A stretch of 64,000 nt of DNA from Casuarius casuarius (taxonomy: Eukaryota; Chordata; Aves; Casuariiformes; Casuariidae): assembly GCA_003342895.1 (NCBI GenBank), contig PTFA01000195.1:1798001-1862000 (forward strand), in the 5' to 3' direction. Position numbers and translations under genes: made by a program. Shown here in pieces: positions 1 through 12,900 of the stretch (position 1 is its first letter; each line of letters begins with the position of its first letter). The notes below the pieces were generated by a model. That model was not told the origin of the DNA and searched no databases. It worked only from the letters and a program-made list of their open reading frames with translations.

Positions 1-816
1 GTGGGAAAGATCCTTGGCTCCATCAGGGTAAAAAACTCATGTTTAAGCAGGCCAAGCTCAGCTGAGATCCAAGCATCTACTCCTCTTGTTTCACTGCTGT
101 GAATAATAGGGTTTCACAACAGCAGCCAGGCTGAATTGGCCAATGCCTCTGGCCATGAAGAGAGGAGAGAGAAATCACCCAGAGGGAGACTGACAGCAGA
201 AGAGCCTGGATTGCCAACTCTAAGCCATGAGTCACCAGTTTCTTTGCGTCTTTCCTTCATAGAAAGCAGCATGAATCACTCTAGCATGCTTCAGAACTAT
301 CTTAACCACCCTCTAGAGTTCATCAACCCACACACTGCAGCTGGACAATATCTCCATATATCAACAAGACTTGGGCACTACAAACCCAGGGCTGCCACCC
401 CAGCTTCTTACAGGTTGGGTATTTCTGGGTAAGAGACACTTAGCCTATGAGAAGCAGGGACAGCCTGCTACACACACCAATCATCTTTGGCAAACAATGC
501 ACCCCCATCTCTCAAAAGGGCACCAAAGAAGAGCACCTGAAAGAGGAAGCTCTGTTTTGACCTAACGATCAGGTGCTGGGGGTCATCTAGGGATACAAGT
601 TCCCTTTTCAGCTCTGCTGATGCCTAGGGAACCATGGTCATATCCCTGCCTCAGTTTCTCCCCCTCTAAGACAGGGACAGAAGTATTAGCTCAGTTTCTC
701 AAAGAACTTTTGGGTTGAAGAGAGTCAGATAAACCAATTACAATGCAGAAAACAGCCTTCTAACCATTCAGGGTACTAAAGGCAACATGAAGCTTAAAGC
801 AGAGTCAAGAACTCAC
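1..816 (-). other. NOL6 intron, partial (leads to the last exon outside the window)
   Basis: No coding match to the NOL6 C-terminus is present on the minus strand. The only recognisable item is a MIR-like relic at about 645-705. Confidence 0.8.
645..705 (+). mobile_element. MIR-like SINE relic
   Basis: CTGCCTCAGTTTCTCC followed by an AAGACAGGGA and AGTATTAGCTCA series, matching the 3' half of the amniote MIR/CORE-SINE consensus (CCTCAGTTTCCTCATCTG, GGGATAATA). Confidence 0.55.
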
Positions 817-918
817 CTTAAAAGGCTGAGGCTGAAAGCTCAAAGGTTTCCACAAAACTGTAATCACTTCCCCACCGTGCTTGTCGTAAAAGAACAAGGC
901 GAGATCACTGAAGGCATC
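817..918 (-). CDS. NOL6: NOL6 visible exon 24 (penultimate coding exon)
   Basis: Thirty-four codons from DAFSDLALFFYDKHGGEV to KPLSFQPQPFK. The acceptor is CCCCAG|GATG and the donor AAG|GTGAGT. Human NOL6 continues for about 48 residues after PQPFK, and nothing matching them is found in 1-816, so the last exon is off the left edge. Confidence 0.96.
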
Positions 919-3900
919 CTGGGGAGAACAAAAACAGGTGTCACATGAAACATAGTAGATCCAAATCTCTTCTCTGATTACGTACCCTTACACAGTGACA
1001 CACAATAGCTCCACACAAACCAGGACCAAACCTCCAACGCTTCCAGTGGATTCCCAACAAGGAACAACAACTGGCAGCCCATGGACAAGTCCTGGGTGCT
1101 TTCTACTGTCTCTTGTCCACCAGCCTTGATGAAGGCACTGAAAAGCCACTAAGGCTTAGTGCATACCACTAAGGTATGTAGGCCTAATTGCTGACTACCC
1201 CTCGCTGTCCCAGAGAGCAGAAACATGAGCCGCTACCTTCCCAGGCCTGCAAGAGCAGCCAGAAGTTGGCATCCAGCGCTAGGAAGTCAGAGCCCCTAGA
1301 GCCCTGTGCGGTACAAATGAAATAACAGTGGAGGTTCTCCAGAAATCTGCCTTCCCTGGTCCAGTGTTTCAGCAGCTGTTGTCAGTGAGCAGCCTCCTTC
1401 GGCAGCTGCCAGGCAGGAGAGCTCCAAAAGAGAGCTTGCAAAAAGAGATGACTAAAGCCCACAGTCTGGCTTGCCCCAAGCACACGAGCTGGATTCCCAG
1501 CCCAGCAAGGAGGCAGGGGATGAGCATTGTAACAACAGTAAACAACGCTGCACACGAGCAACTTCAAACCCGACAGCTTGGCCCAACAGATCAGCACCCA
1601 ATAGGGCTGGCACCTGGAGGCATGCATTCCGGATGCAGCTGACCAAGACAGCCGAGAAGCTGTTGCCTTTTCATCCTTCTCCTGATGGACAACAGCATTA
1701 TGGCGATTGCATTGCCTTCATTTCCCCAGGTGCACCTCTGCCACACTCTTACAGAGAGAAAGAGAATTAAGTTTCTGTTGGCAATATCGCATCATGAGGT
1801 TTTCATGAAGACACGCATGAAAACTAGCATCTAGGGCAAGCTAATTGGAAAGGGTCTTTTATGGGCAAGGGCTGGCCTGGAAACAGTAAGAGGCAGTGGT
1901 AGGAGGAAAAGGTGGATTGAGTTGGTATTACCAGCCATCCAAAAGGGTGGGGTGGCATTTTAAGCACCAAGAGCCAATAAGCAGGGAGGGGCAGTGTTGT
2001 CTGCAGCCTTCAGAGCCAGATTTATGAGTTTGAACTTGATGTAGCATGGAGGGCAACATGATCAGGCCAGCAAGCTGGGAAGGTCCTGAGACCTGCCAGC
2101 TCATCCCACTCCACAAGATCTTCATAGGAGCCACGCTGGTCGAAACATTATCTCAAACTGGCTTGGAAACAATTGTCTAAAAATACATTGAGAAAGAAGC
2201 AACCTGCCCTGCTGGTTTTCAGCTGAGACCAACCAACAAAGCTCAGAGCTCAGTCAACATGGAAAATTCCTCCTTTTGCCGAAAGGCAAACAGCAGGAGG
2301 GAGCAAAAATGCAGTGAAGGGCAAAGCACAGGGTATGCTGGCCACCAACACACAACTTTCTGAACCAAAGGGGAATGATCACTCACAAAGGGGACCATAG
2401 CATAGGAGAAACTGAAAATGCCATTATTTATGAGGTGAAGTCTCCAGGGCAACACGATGCTCTCTCTAAGACAGATATTTTTACAGGCATATGCTGCTGG
2501 AGAGGAGCCAGGAGCATTTGCAGGAAAGCAGCCCTCACAGACTCAGCTCATTTCCCAAAAAACCCCACTGTTCTACCCAATACCCAGCACCTTTTAACCA
2601 GACAACAGGGAGAAGAGGGCAGATAAGTAGGATGGCATCCAGTTCAAAAACCCAGCAAAGGGCAGACTTCTGTACTTGCACTGCTCCCAGCACCATCCAC
2701 GTGACAGAGCTTCAGGCCAGCTACTCTCAGCTGCAGAGATGCACATTCAGCTCCTGGAATACTGCAGCATTAAAGAGGACTGATACATTAGTCACCACAC
2801 TTTTGTTTGTGCAGAGGCTTGGGGAGTAAAAGCAAACACGGTTCGCCTCCCTTTCCACATCCCATTCTCTATGCCCAGTGTCAACGGGTTTGCCTGGGCC
2901 TGCAAACACCTTCCTCAAGGGAAAGTTTAAAAGAAAAGGGAGGAAAGGTAGGGAACGCTTTTGAACCCCTAATCCCTTCTCAGTCACCCTCTGTTTTTCG
3001 TCACAGTTCAGTCCTAAAGGCCCAGAGAAAGCCTGGTAGGACCAGAGGGATGGAGAAAGGTGCTTGAGTAAAACAACACCCTGATCTAAAATGAGATTAC
3101 TGGATTAAGCAGTTCAGGCTAAAACATGGATTTTGCAATGAGATAAGTGCTTGCTAGTTAAGCAACTACATTATTGTGGTTTGGTTTCTTCCCCCCCCAC
3201 CACCATTCACCCACGCATTTTCTCACTGCTCCTACTTACACCTGCAGATTGGGCTCCTTGCATCACATCTGCTGGAAGAATAGGAGCTGTCTGGGGCAGG
3301 TGAGGTGTCTGCACCCAAAATGCACCTAGCAACTCTTCATGGTGCTACGGCAGTTCAAGTGGTAAATGCATCAATCAACATTTGCTCAGTGCTTAGAACA
3401 TCTTAAGCGCTCTCATGAGGGATCTGCCTGTATAAAACTCTGTTAAAATAACTATAGCTACTTACTTCCCACAAACGACTATGTTTGTTGTTAACACTTC
3501 ACAGTCCTTGCCATCTTACAGCAAACCTGGCCCTGATGCTCACAGGTTACACGGCAAAGCGAGAAGCACTGCTGAAAAAAACAGGCCAGGGTTGCCTCTC
3601 TATCAGAGGGATTTTAAAAGAGAAAAGAAACCCAGGTGTTGGGTTTAGGATTCACCTATTGAAAAATACTGTAAACCACTCAAACTGTTCCACTTCCTAG
3701 TGCCTCACCAGAGCAGCATGTGCATCCTCCTTCTGGGGGTTCCCAGCAGCAGCAAAGAGGTATAGCAAGGAAGAAAAAGAAAGAGAAAAAGAAAAAGCAC
3801 CAATGCTCTCCTGGCTGCATTAGAAAATATGCCTTGCCCACCAATCCACTAGCTCACTTAATGCAAAAAGTTTTGGTGACTTCCTATAGGAGAGATTCAA

Positions 3901-6900
3901 AGCAGACCTGTAGGAAGGCATTACCATGAGGAATACAATCAAGAAGTGCCTTTGAGCTCACCCAAGGAGCAAGAGGTGCAGCATGCCTTGATATGTACAC
4001 GCATGCCCATGTGCATATCCACACGCGTATCCATCTGACCCTGACCCAAGGGCACTATGTTCAAAGTCACACAGCTGCTCTGCAGCTCCAAGTGCGGGGA
4101 ATTTCCTACCACCTCTGCCCCTCCGAGGGCATAGATCCAGACAGGATGGTTTCCTTTCTGTACTAGGAAAGCCCACAGATCTTTCTGAGTTTGTCTCTGC
4201 CTGTCAGAAAGATGCCATAGGAGGAGTCAGGCCTGTCAGTCAAAACAGGAAGGGAGCGGTCTGACCTGAAAAGACTCCACCAGTTATGCCCCATAACCAC
4301 AGCTTATATGTTTTACAAGACTGAGAACATTCAATACTATTAATTCTTTCTTAACGTGCAGTAGCAAGATATACATTCCTATACTGTGGAAGGAAGAAGA
4401 AAGAGGGCTGTAAATCTCAGTGAGACCAAAGACCTGATAAGAAACATTAAATCTTGTAACAGCGTCATGTAGACATGCAGACTGAGAGGGCTCAGGCAGC
4501 TGAATTTGACTTTCCCTGCATCTGGACCTTTTGGAGAAAGCCAGAGTCTTCTGGCTTTGTGAGCTCCTGGACGCACGCAGATGGGCACAACAAGTTCATC
4601 CACAAGACCTGCTTGACACAGACAGAAAGATCTTCCCTTGAACTCCAAAGGATACCTAAACCACTCTGGAATAACAGCTGGGCTAAGTGATCCTTCACAT
4701 ACAACATCTCTAGCAAACGGCGCAGAACTGCAGATGAGGCACCCAGTTCTGCAGCTCTTGAGGGAAAAACAGTGGTTATGGCAATTGCTTAAGGAAAGGA
4801 AATGAGCCAGCAGAGTCATGAGAAAGATTCAAAGGGAGGCTTGGCTAAATTCTTTAAAAACTTAATTTAGTCTCACTGGAGAATCCCAGCCAGGACCCAA
4901 TCCAGGGTTTGCTTGCTGTAATGCTCAGGACTGTAGGCAGTGGGAAAGTCTTGTAGGCATTTGGTTAAGGTCTGAGGCTCCAGAGAAGCCCTATTTGTAG
5001 GAAGTCTGGCACCTGCTTTCCCTCAAAAGCATCTGTCTGCAAAGCCTTCTCATCTGAGAACATCTCAGAACATGCCTTTTCTATCAGATCTGGCCTGGAA
5101 CTTAGGAGTTCACTGTCTGAATCCCACAACCAGCCTTTCATCTTTACCCAGAGCCTCTCAGGCACCAAAGCAACTCAATCAGACTAGCTTCCACAGCACA
5201 TCTCCTTGCAGCAGGAAAAATTAAAGCAGTCAGGGCCTAATGCTTCCCCCCGCTTCCATTTTCTCCTCTTATTAGGCTCCTAGTGGAAAGCATGCATCAA
5301 TCCTTTGGCTCCAGACAGCTTCTGCTTTGCTAACCTCTTTGCTCTGAGAACAGGGAACCCTTTGGGTGCAAACAGGTCAGACAGGACAAAGTAGGTCTCT
5401 CAGTTAGGGGGCCAGGGACACTGGGGAAGACTCTACTCCCTGCCACTTTCAGCTCAGTCACTATGTCCAGGCATTGAAATCCCCTTTTCACAAGGCAAGC
5501 TCAGAAAAGGACAGGTGTTCCTTTTCCACCCATAGCTGAGAACAAAATTTTGCAGCATTGCTGCATGGCAGATGTCTCTCTTCATCATAAAACCACCATG
5601 GCTCCACTGTCAGTGACAGCCACAGCCCTGTTGCTCAATTCTGTGGTTAGTGCTATTAAGAGATAGCAAATTACTCTGAGTCAAAGCCAGACAGTTCTGT
5701 ATCAAAGCACCTTCTCACACAAAATCTCTTGTACGGATTTGCTGCTGTCACTCAGTTGTCACCACAATTCTTTCTGGCACCAACATCCTGCTGTGTTCAG
5801 ATCACCTCCAGAGCTCCCAACCACCAGAACAAGAAGGATCTGAATGCTGCTTTGAGCAACAAAAGTCAGTGGAGTAAAAAATGCAAGGACACCAGAGAGA
5901 TTGCAAACCAAAGCCAGGTCAAAGTAACCAACGCAGAAGGCCTTGCTTTTAAGCAACATCAGGACCCTGAGACATGAAGCTGGATGATTTCTGACAGGGT
6001 AGCTTCTACCTAGAGCTGTGCATCGCCTGCTTGCTGGCATCACAGCAATGCAAAGCTGGCTTTTGATGCCCTCCAACACAGGTAGACACAGCTGGGTTAC
6101 TGGAGAGCAAAGGTGACTGATAGCAACTCTTTCACGTGCAACTGTCACCTCAGTAACTTTTCAAGGGGAAGCAACTCCTGTTGCTCAGAAAGAGATATTC
6201 ATCAACCCCTTCAGGTCTGCCTGCTACTGACCTGGAAGCTAGGAGAGCAAAGTGAACTGGTACTGCAAGATACCTCCTACATGATGGCCAAAAGGGAACA
6301 CAGTCATACCTATCTCAGACCCTTCAACAGGAGGGGAAACCCCCCCAGCCAGCACTGTTGAGGCAGAATTCAGGCTCCCTATCCCATAGCTTTCTCTTCT
6401 GAGGAACCTGTGACCAGCTCCTGCTCTGCACCCTCCAGAACACCCATGGCCAAAGAACAGGAAAGACCAAACACACACTCCCTCTTTAGGAACACTACGC
6501 TGCTTCCAAAAAAAGATGAGCTTTGCACCTGTCTATCTGTTTCTTCATTGTGATGCTGGTATAATGGATTTATGTAATTTGGAAGCTAGGCCAACTATAC
6601 TCCAACTCTGTTATTACCTGTACTAAACGGGCAGTGAAAATTCACAGACAGTTTGGATGTCATAATTGCCTGGATCAATTAAGTCATAATTGCTTAAAGG
6701 ATAATTAAAACTGCTTTCCAGGGAAGTCTCCTCTGCACCTTGCACTTCTGGACCCATTTGCTGACATATCTCCTTCAGGACACAGAGTTGAATGGAAACA
6801 TAAAAAAGTGTTATAATCTGCAACACGCCCTGATGAGTTTCCTGATCGAGTGCTTCAATTTATGGCTAGATTTGAGGCAAGTCTGTCAACAGCTTCCAAG

Positions 6901-9900
6901 GAGACTGCTTTCCCCATTGGCTCTTCCAGTAGTCTCAAGTTCCTGTTTGAGTAAGAAGTTAGCCTCCTGCCAGGTGTTCATGAGCGCTCTGACCTCTCTG
7001 CAGACACAGTGGCCCTGGCTTCATGCATGCAAATGTCTTCAGTGCCTTGGCAGCTGCTAAAAGACTCAGTTCAGCTCTAATCCTCCCTTCCAAGGTATTT
7101 CAGGCTTAAGCTCCATTTCCTACCCAGCTCTGTGACTCCTCATCAAGGTTTCATGGGGGCAGGTCAAACCCTAATCACTTAAAGAACAAAACAAAGAGGC
7201 CCATCTTGATATTCCTCCTCAGATCCAGACACCAGAAGAGATGCACAGTGAAATAAACTGCTCCTGATCACTTTGCTTCCTGTTCCCTTTCTAAAGTATT
7301 GTGCAGCGTGTTTCTCTTCCTCTGTCTTGCATATCCTGAACTCCAAGAGATCTCTCAATAGTCTCTGCAACATGTCTCCAGTATCTCCACCTTGCCAATC
7401 ACCTTCCTTCTTGAAGGCAACAGACTTTCCACTCTGCAATGGGGACCTCTTTTCCCTTTTCCTCCACATTCTTCCTGACTCCAAGATAGGAAAGCAGTGC
7501 TATTAGCAGGGAAATCTGGGTGAGATATCAATGTTCTTCCCCAGAGAGCCCTTGAATGCACCCATGTCTCGCACGTCCGCCCCCGGACTGTCCCAACTTG
7601 GTATGCATGACAGAAGGGTTGAACTTGCACTGTGCTAAGTCTAACAGCTGATTCCCAAGGTCTAGGCAAAGATCAGCACACAACCTGGTCTTCCAGGAAG
7701 CTTGGGATTTAATGGTGCTCTGCCTCTGTGCCTAGGGTGAAGAAACCTTGGAAGAAATCCTTGCAAGTTACCTTTGGCCACCTCCTATGCTATCTGAATT
7801 AGGGCAAAAGGGGAGCTTCAACTGCAGGGGCCCAGGATCTTCCAGGCTGAACTGGAGTTTTAATTCAGGCACCTTTGCAGTTCTTTTCTTGGCTCTGAAG
7901 GCAAGATCCTGCCCTTTTCACTGCTCATCCTTGCAGGCTGCCACCACTGCTGAGCCTGGCAGTAGCAGCTGAGAAATGCTCAGACGGCTGTGCAGGGTTG
8001 GGCAAGGACAGCACCATTCACTTCTGGCTAACCTGGAGAGCAGCAAACACTGAAGCCTGCAGAGCACAAAGTCTCACTCATGGCCTAGGAGGGGAGCAGG
8101 TCGCTATACAAAATGTGGTTTTCTTTTGCAGGTGTATCTCCTTCCCCACTGCAAGCAAGTACTCAGCTTGAAGAGCAGCTGATACCAAATCTTCAGGCAA
8201 GAGAAGCACAAAGGAAGACAGACAAAACCCTCTGGAGTATGTTAACTGGGAGAAGGGCAAGAGGAAAGCCAACTGAATAGCTCTGCTGCCCAGGAGGGCT
8301 GGCAGGGCCTGCCAGGAGCTGCAAGAGCACAGCTAAAACCTCCACAACTAAGAGCTCTGGCTCTGCCTTTAAACAAGCTGCCACAAGCATAGTCCAGGTG
8401 CCACAAGGGATCTGAGGAACCAACATACACTGGAACGAGGGAAATTCCAGTTAGATACCAGGAAAAAAAAAATTTAACAATGCAAGTGTTCAAATACTGG
8501 GACAGGGGCTCAGAGGAGGGAAATCTCCATCCTTGGAAATATTCAGCATTCAACTGTATTGGTCTTTGTGCAACATGCTCTAACACCAAAGTTGGCTCTG
8601 CCTTGGGGGGGGCCCAGGTCCAGAGACCTCGACAGCATCCTTCTCATCAGAGCTAGTCTACAATTTCTACATTCTGATAGTGTTCACAACATTTTGTGGG
8701 CAGGAGATGACAGCACTTGAAAATCAACCCAGTTTTTAAAAGGAGAAGGATGTCACAGCCCCACCGCTCTGCACATTAATAATTATTCAGCTATTGTGTG
8801 CAAAGTTCAGAAGGGCCAAAGAGGCACAGACTGCACATCTGCAACGTATTGGTTGTCCAGATCCAGCGTGGACCACCACTGCCACTCAGCATCCTACTTA
8901 TCACTCCCCAGTTTGCTGACACTTTGTTGTGGCCACCTGATGCAAGAGCCATGGATTGAGGACTTTGGATATTGATGTTCTCCACTTATTCACACCACCA
9001 GCATAACAACAACTTCCCCAACCATCATGCATGTAACCAGCCTTGGAGAGATAATTCTGTGACCAATATTCAGCTTCTGTGGTTCGTTCAACTCCTGGCC
9101 TATCTGCTGATCCTTACAGCAGGAGCCCTGTTGGGACCATGCCATGGATGCCTGTGGCAGTCACTGCCTCATACATAATCCTATAAAACACAGGTAAGAC
9201 CATCAGATGTTCTCATCCCTCAGAGCATCTCTCTCCAGCACACCATGAACAGTCCCGAATGAGAGCTAGTCCATGATTCAGTTCCTCCAGCATCCACCCC
9301 AGCTGGTGTAAGAAGCCAGGAAGAGTCAATTGAATGGAGAGAAATGACACTAGAGACATTTTTGCACTGAAATGTCATATTCTTCAGAAGAGCCCCAGTA
9401 ACTTTGTACTTGAGGTCAATTCTCACATCAGCAGTGCTTCCATTTCCATGGATGGGCAGTGCATTCACCATATTTTCTGCTGAAAAACATTTCAGATGTA
9501 CATGTGCATAAAGAATGACAATTACATACAAAATATGTAAAGATGTCATCACCCATGTCCTTTAGCAGCAGGCAACTAATGATCTGCACAACAAAACACC
9601 ACTCCTACTACGGCAGATAACCCCCTGCCATCTCCCCAAAGGACCATGCTTACTCTCAGCTCCTGGAGGTAGCACTGTACAGGGTCATAATCCACCACCG
9701 GGAAGAGGATCTTCACTCCCGCACTGTTCTTCACCACTCCCCGGGAAAATGACTTTACTGGCCGGTCCACACTCTCCAGATGCCGAGGAATCTGGTTTGG
9801 GTTCAGGTGGATTAGGACATCATAGAAATCCAGAGGAGGGCGGAAGACCATCTGCAGGGAGAAAAGACCAGTGCTACTTGCAATATAGAACACAGGAGGG

Positions 9901-12900
9901 CAGGAGAGCTGGGAGAGATTTCCTAAGTCATTATTTGCATTTTATTCCCTCCTGTCCCCCACTACCACCTTGGAAAACAGCAAGTGAAAGTCAAAATTTT
10001 TGTGAGGTGTCAAAAGTTTGACAAAATGTCTCTAGGAAAAATACCTCTATGGTGGAGTCTCTGGGTACTCCAGCCCCGTCTAGTCACTCCATTCACTTTG
10101 GGCTAAGACACACCTGGTCCATCATGTGCTCTGCTCACATCAAAATAGGATGCGACTCTCACTCTCCTGCACCCCACACAAGTGTTATAACCAGAACAAT
10201 GTCTAGAGCGATGTGGTTCCCCCTTTAGCTATCTCCTCGTGGATAAGCTAAATGTTCTCTGGACCAGCAAAGTGCACCAGTAAGGACACACTTCATTGCT
10301 GCAACCCAACCTTCTAGCAAGCTAAATCCTTTTGAGAGGGGAACTGCTCCCCAGCCACATCAGACATCTAGCCAGAAGGGCTATATTTACCTCACTTGTT
10401 TTCCCCAACCTGGAAAGGAGAAGAAGGAAAAAAACAAAAACAAACAAACAAACAAACAAAAAAACAACCACACCACCACAACTCTAACCACTACATATCA
10501 TATACCACCAAGGGACTTGGAACAGGAATCTGAACTCTCCAGGGCTAGGGAATGGTCACTGAAGAAACAGGGTTGACAAGGTTGTCCTCTCCAGCTTTGA
10601 CCACAGACCCCAGAAAGCTCTTTTTTGAGTACAAGATGGTGGGGTAGTCAAGAGAGGGACAAATGGCAAGCTGAGATAGGATAAACACAGAATGCAGCAG
10701 AGTCCCAGGAAAAAAAAAAAAAAAAAAGAGAGAGAAAGCGAGAAAGAGAGTCAAGAAACTAATAGGAGCCAAACTGCACCACAGGGAACACAAGGAGCTG
10801 CATAACAATGGGACAGCTCTGTATGACGAACAGTCATCACCCCAAAGGACAACAGCATCTTCCATCAAGCAGAGTGCAAGAACATGCCCCATTAATGGAG
10901 GAGAGCAATCCCAGACGCATAAATATTTGGACAGGCAGGATCTGGCACTCTGAATATAGCTGTATTAAAATGGAAAACTTAAAACCATGTGTATGTTTCT
11001 GTGGAATAAATGATGTGGGGATATGGACAGAGCTATCAGACACCACCCAGCAAGGCACTGGCGGAAAACTAGTTGATAGAGCTGGTTAATAGCCAAGTTG
11101 GAGAAAATGTATCAAGAACAACAGCAATTGGCACCAGGTCTCCGCTTTGGTCCCCACACAGTCCTTTTCCCACCAGGGTGACAAAGCCCATGGCTTATTC
11201 CATCCCCTGGGGAGCAAAGGAACGGAGCTCACAGACCCACTTCCGCATCCATGTGAGAAGCGGCACATCCCCCAGAACCCAAATGCAAGGAAAACCAAAA
11301 CTTGGAGCTCCCCTTGGCACATCTCTTTAGACATATGACAAGAGGAGGCATCTCCAAGTTGCATTGGAAAGGTTTTTCTCTCCTCTCAGCCCCACACTTT
11401 GCTTACAAACAGATTAACAGCCCTGGAAACAGTGCCCCATGTTTATCCCATTTTGATGGCAAATTCATTTCCCGCTTCACAGGCTATGCCCAAAAACTCT
11501 GCTCAGCACAGGCCCCCAACCCAGGACCCCTTTCCTAGCACAGAAGAAGACCCAGCAGCCATAGAGTATCTGCAAAGGAGCTGAAGGGACCGCAAATCCC
11601 TCCACTGACAACGGCATCTCTGACTCACAGGAAGAGAAGCTGCATTCTGTTTATCCTCAGCAGTTTAACCAACTAGACAGCTGCCTGCCATCTCCCTGGC
11701 CAAAAGCATTAACTGAAATTCTCAAGACAGCACAGCTGCTGCCTGGCACAGCCCTGGGCTCAAGAACAGACCTTTTATCCCAGTGATGATATAACGGATG
11801 TGAGCTGAGAGTTTCTGTGTCCTACCTGTTCCTTTGCAAGCCCAGCACAGGCTGTCAGAGCACAATGCTGACATTCCAGGTCCATCCCAGGTCCTACCTG
11901 ACCCATCTGCAATGCAGCTGCCCTCCCACCCTGGGGAGGTCCCATGCCAGGAGGAAGCATGGCCAGAGCTATTCCAGACACCAGATCAAAGAATAAGTCT
12001 TAAGACACAGAATAAAAACATAGCTGCAGCCAGGAGGGAGAGGAAGGTAGGATAAATCTGCCTGCACTTCCTGAGGCTTTCTTCCTTACAGCCAAGCTGA
12101 GGCGTGAAGGAGGGAGGAAGCTTTTTGGGTTTTGCCACTCAATTCACTTCCCACAATCAGTTTGCAGATCATTTCTCCTCCCAGCCAAGCAGTTCACAAA
12201 AACAGCAAGAGGGAAGAAACCATTGCTGAGGACGCAGAGAAGGCATCAGAAGTAGTTCTGGGCAGCTTTCCACTCATTGCAGTGAATCAAGAAATGCTGA
12301 GAACCAGGCATGAGGACCCTCACCAAGGGAAAGGGGAGCTCTCCATACCCAACCAATGCTGTCGTCACCCTACGCTCTGGAGAGCACAGGTCCTCATCCG
12401 CTAGCTAGGACCGTGGCCAAGAGCTGACTGCAAGGTTCCTCACCCAAACATGCAGTGCAGAGGCCAAATGGATGACACAGCCATACACTGCCAAGGATGG
12501 ACATTCATGGGACTGACCATGATACCTGACATCCCAGTCAATGCTCAGGTGGATTTCTGGGATCAAAACTGACCATGCTTGTACATGGAATGAGAAGTGA
12601 TGAAGCAGAGCAGGGAGAGTTACAAAGTCTTTGCTATTAACTGCAACCAAATGCAAACCAACTACAGCAGCCGTGTGTTTCACCTCAGTATGGTTAACAT
12701 CACAAGCACAGACACAGAACAGGCAGTGAGTCTGACGGGTCCTCCTGGGTGAACATTCCTCCCACCGGCCAGCAAGGACTGCCTGTGACCTAATGCCAAC
12801 TTTCAGGCTGTCTTCTGTTAAAAATATACCACCAGGAAAGGCAGTGCTGAACTACAAATAGGCTGCGCTTATATTTCCCAAGAAGCAATCTCTTGTTTCC

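Noticed and set aside
5500..5595. Possible intronic C/D-box snoRNA (ATGATGA box on the minus strand, CTGA about 80 nt downstream)
   Set aside because: The sequences flanking the two boxes do not pair into a terminal stem and no D'/C' boxes are evident.
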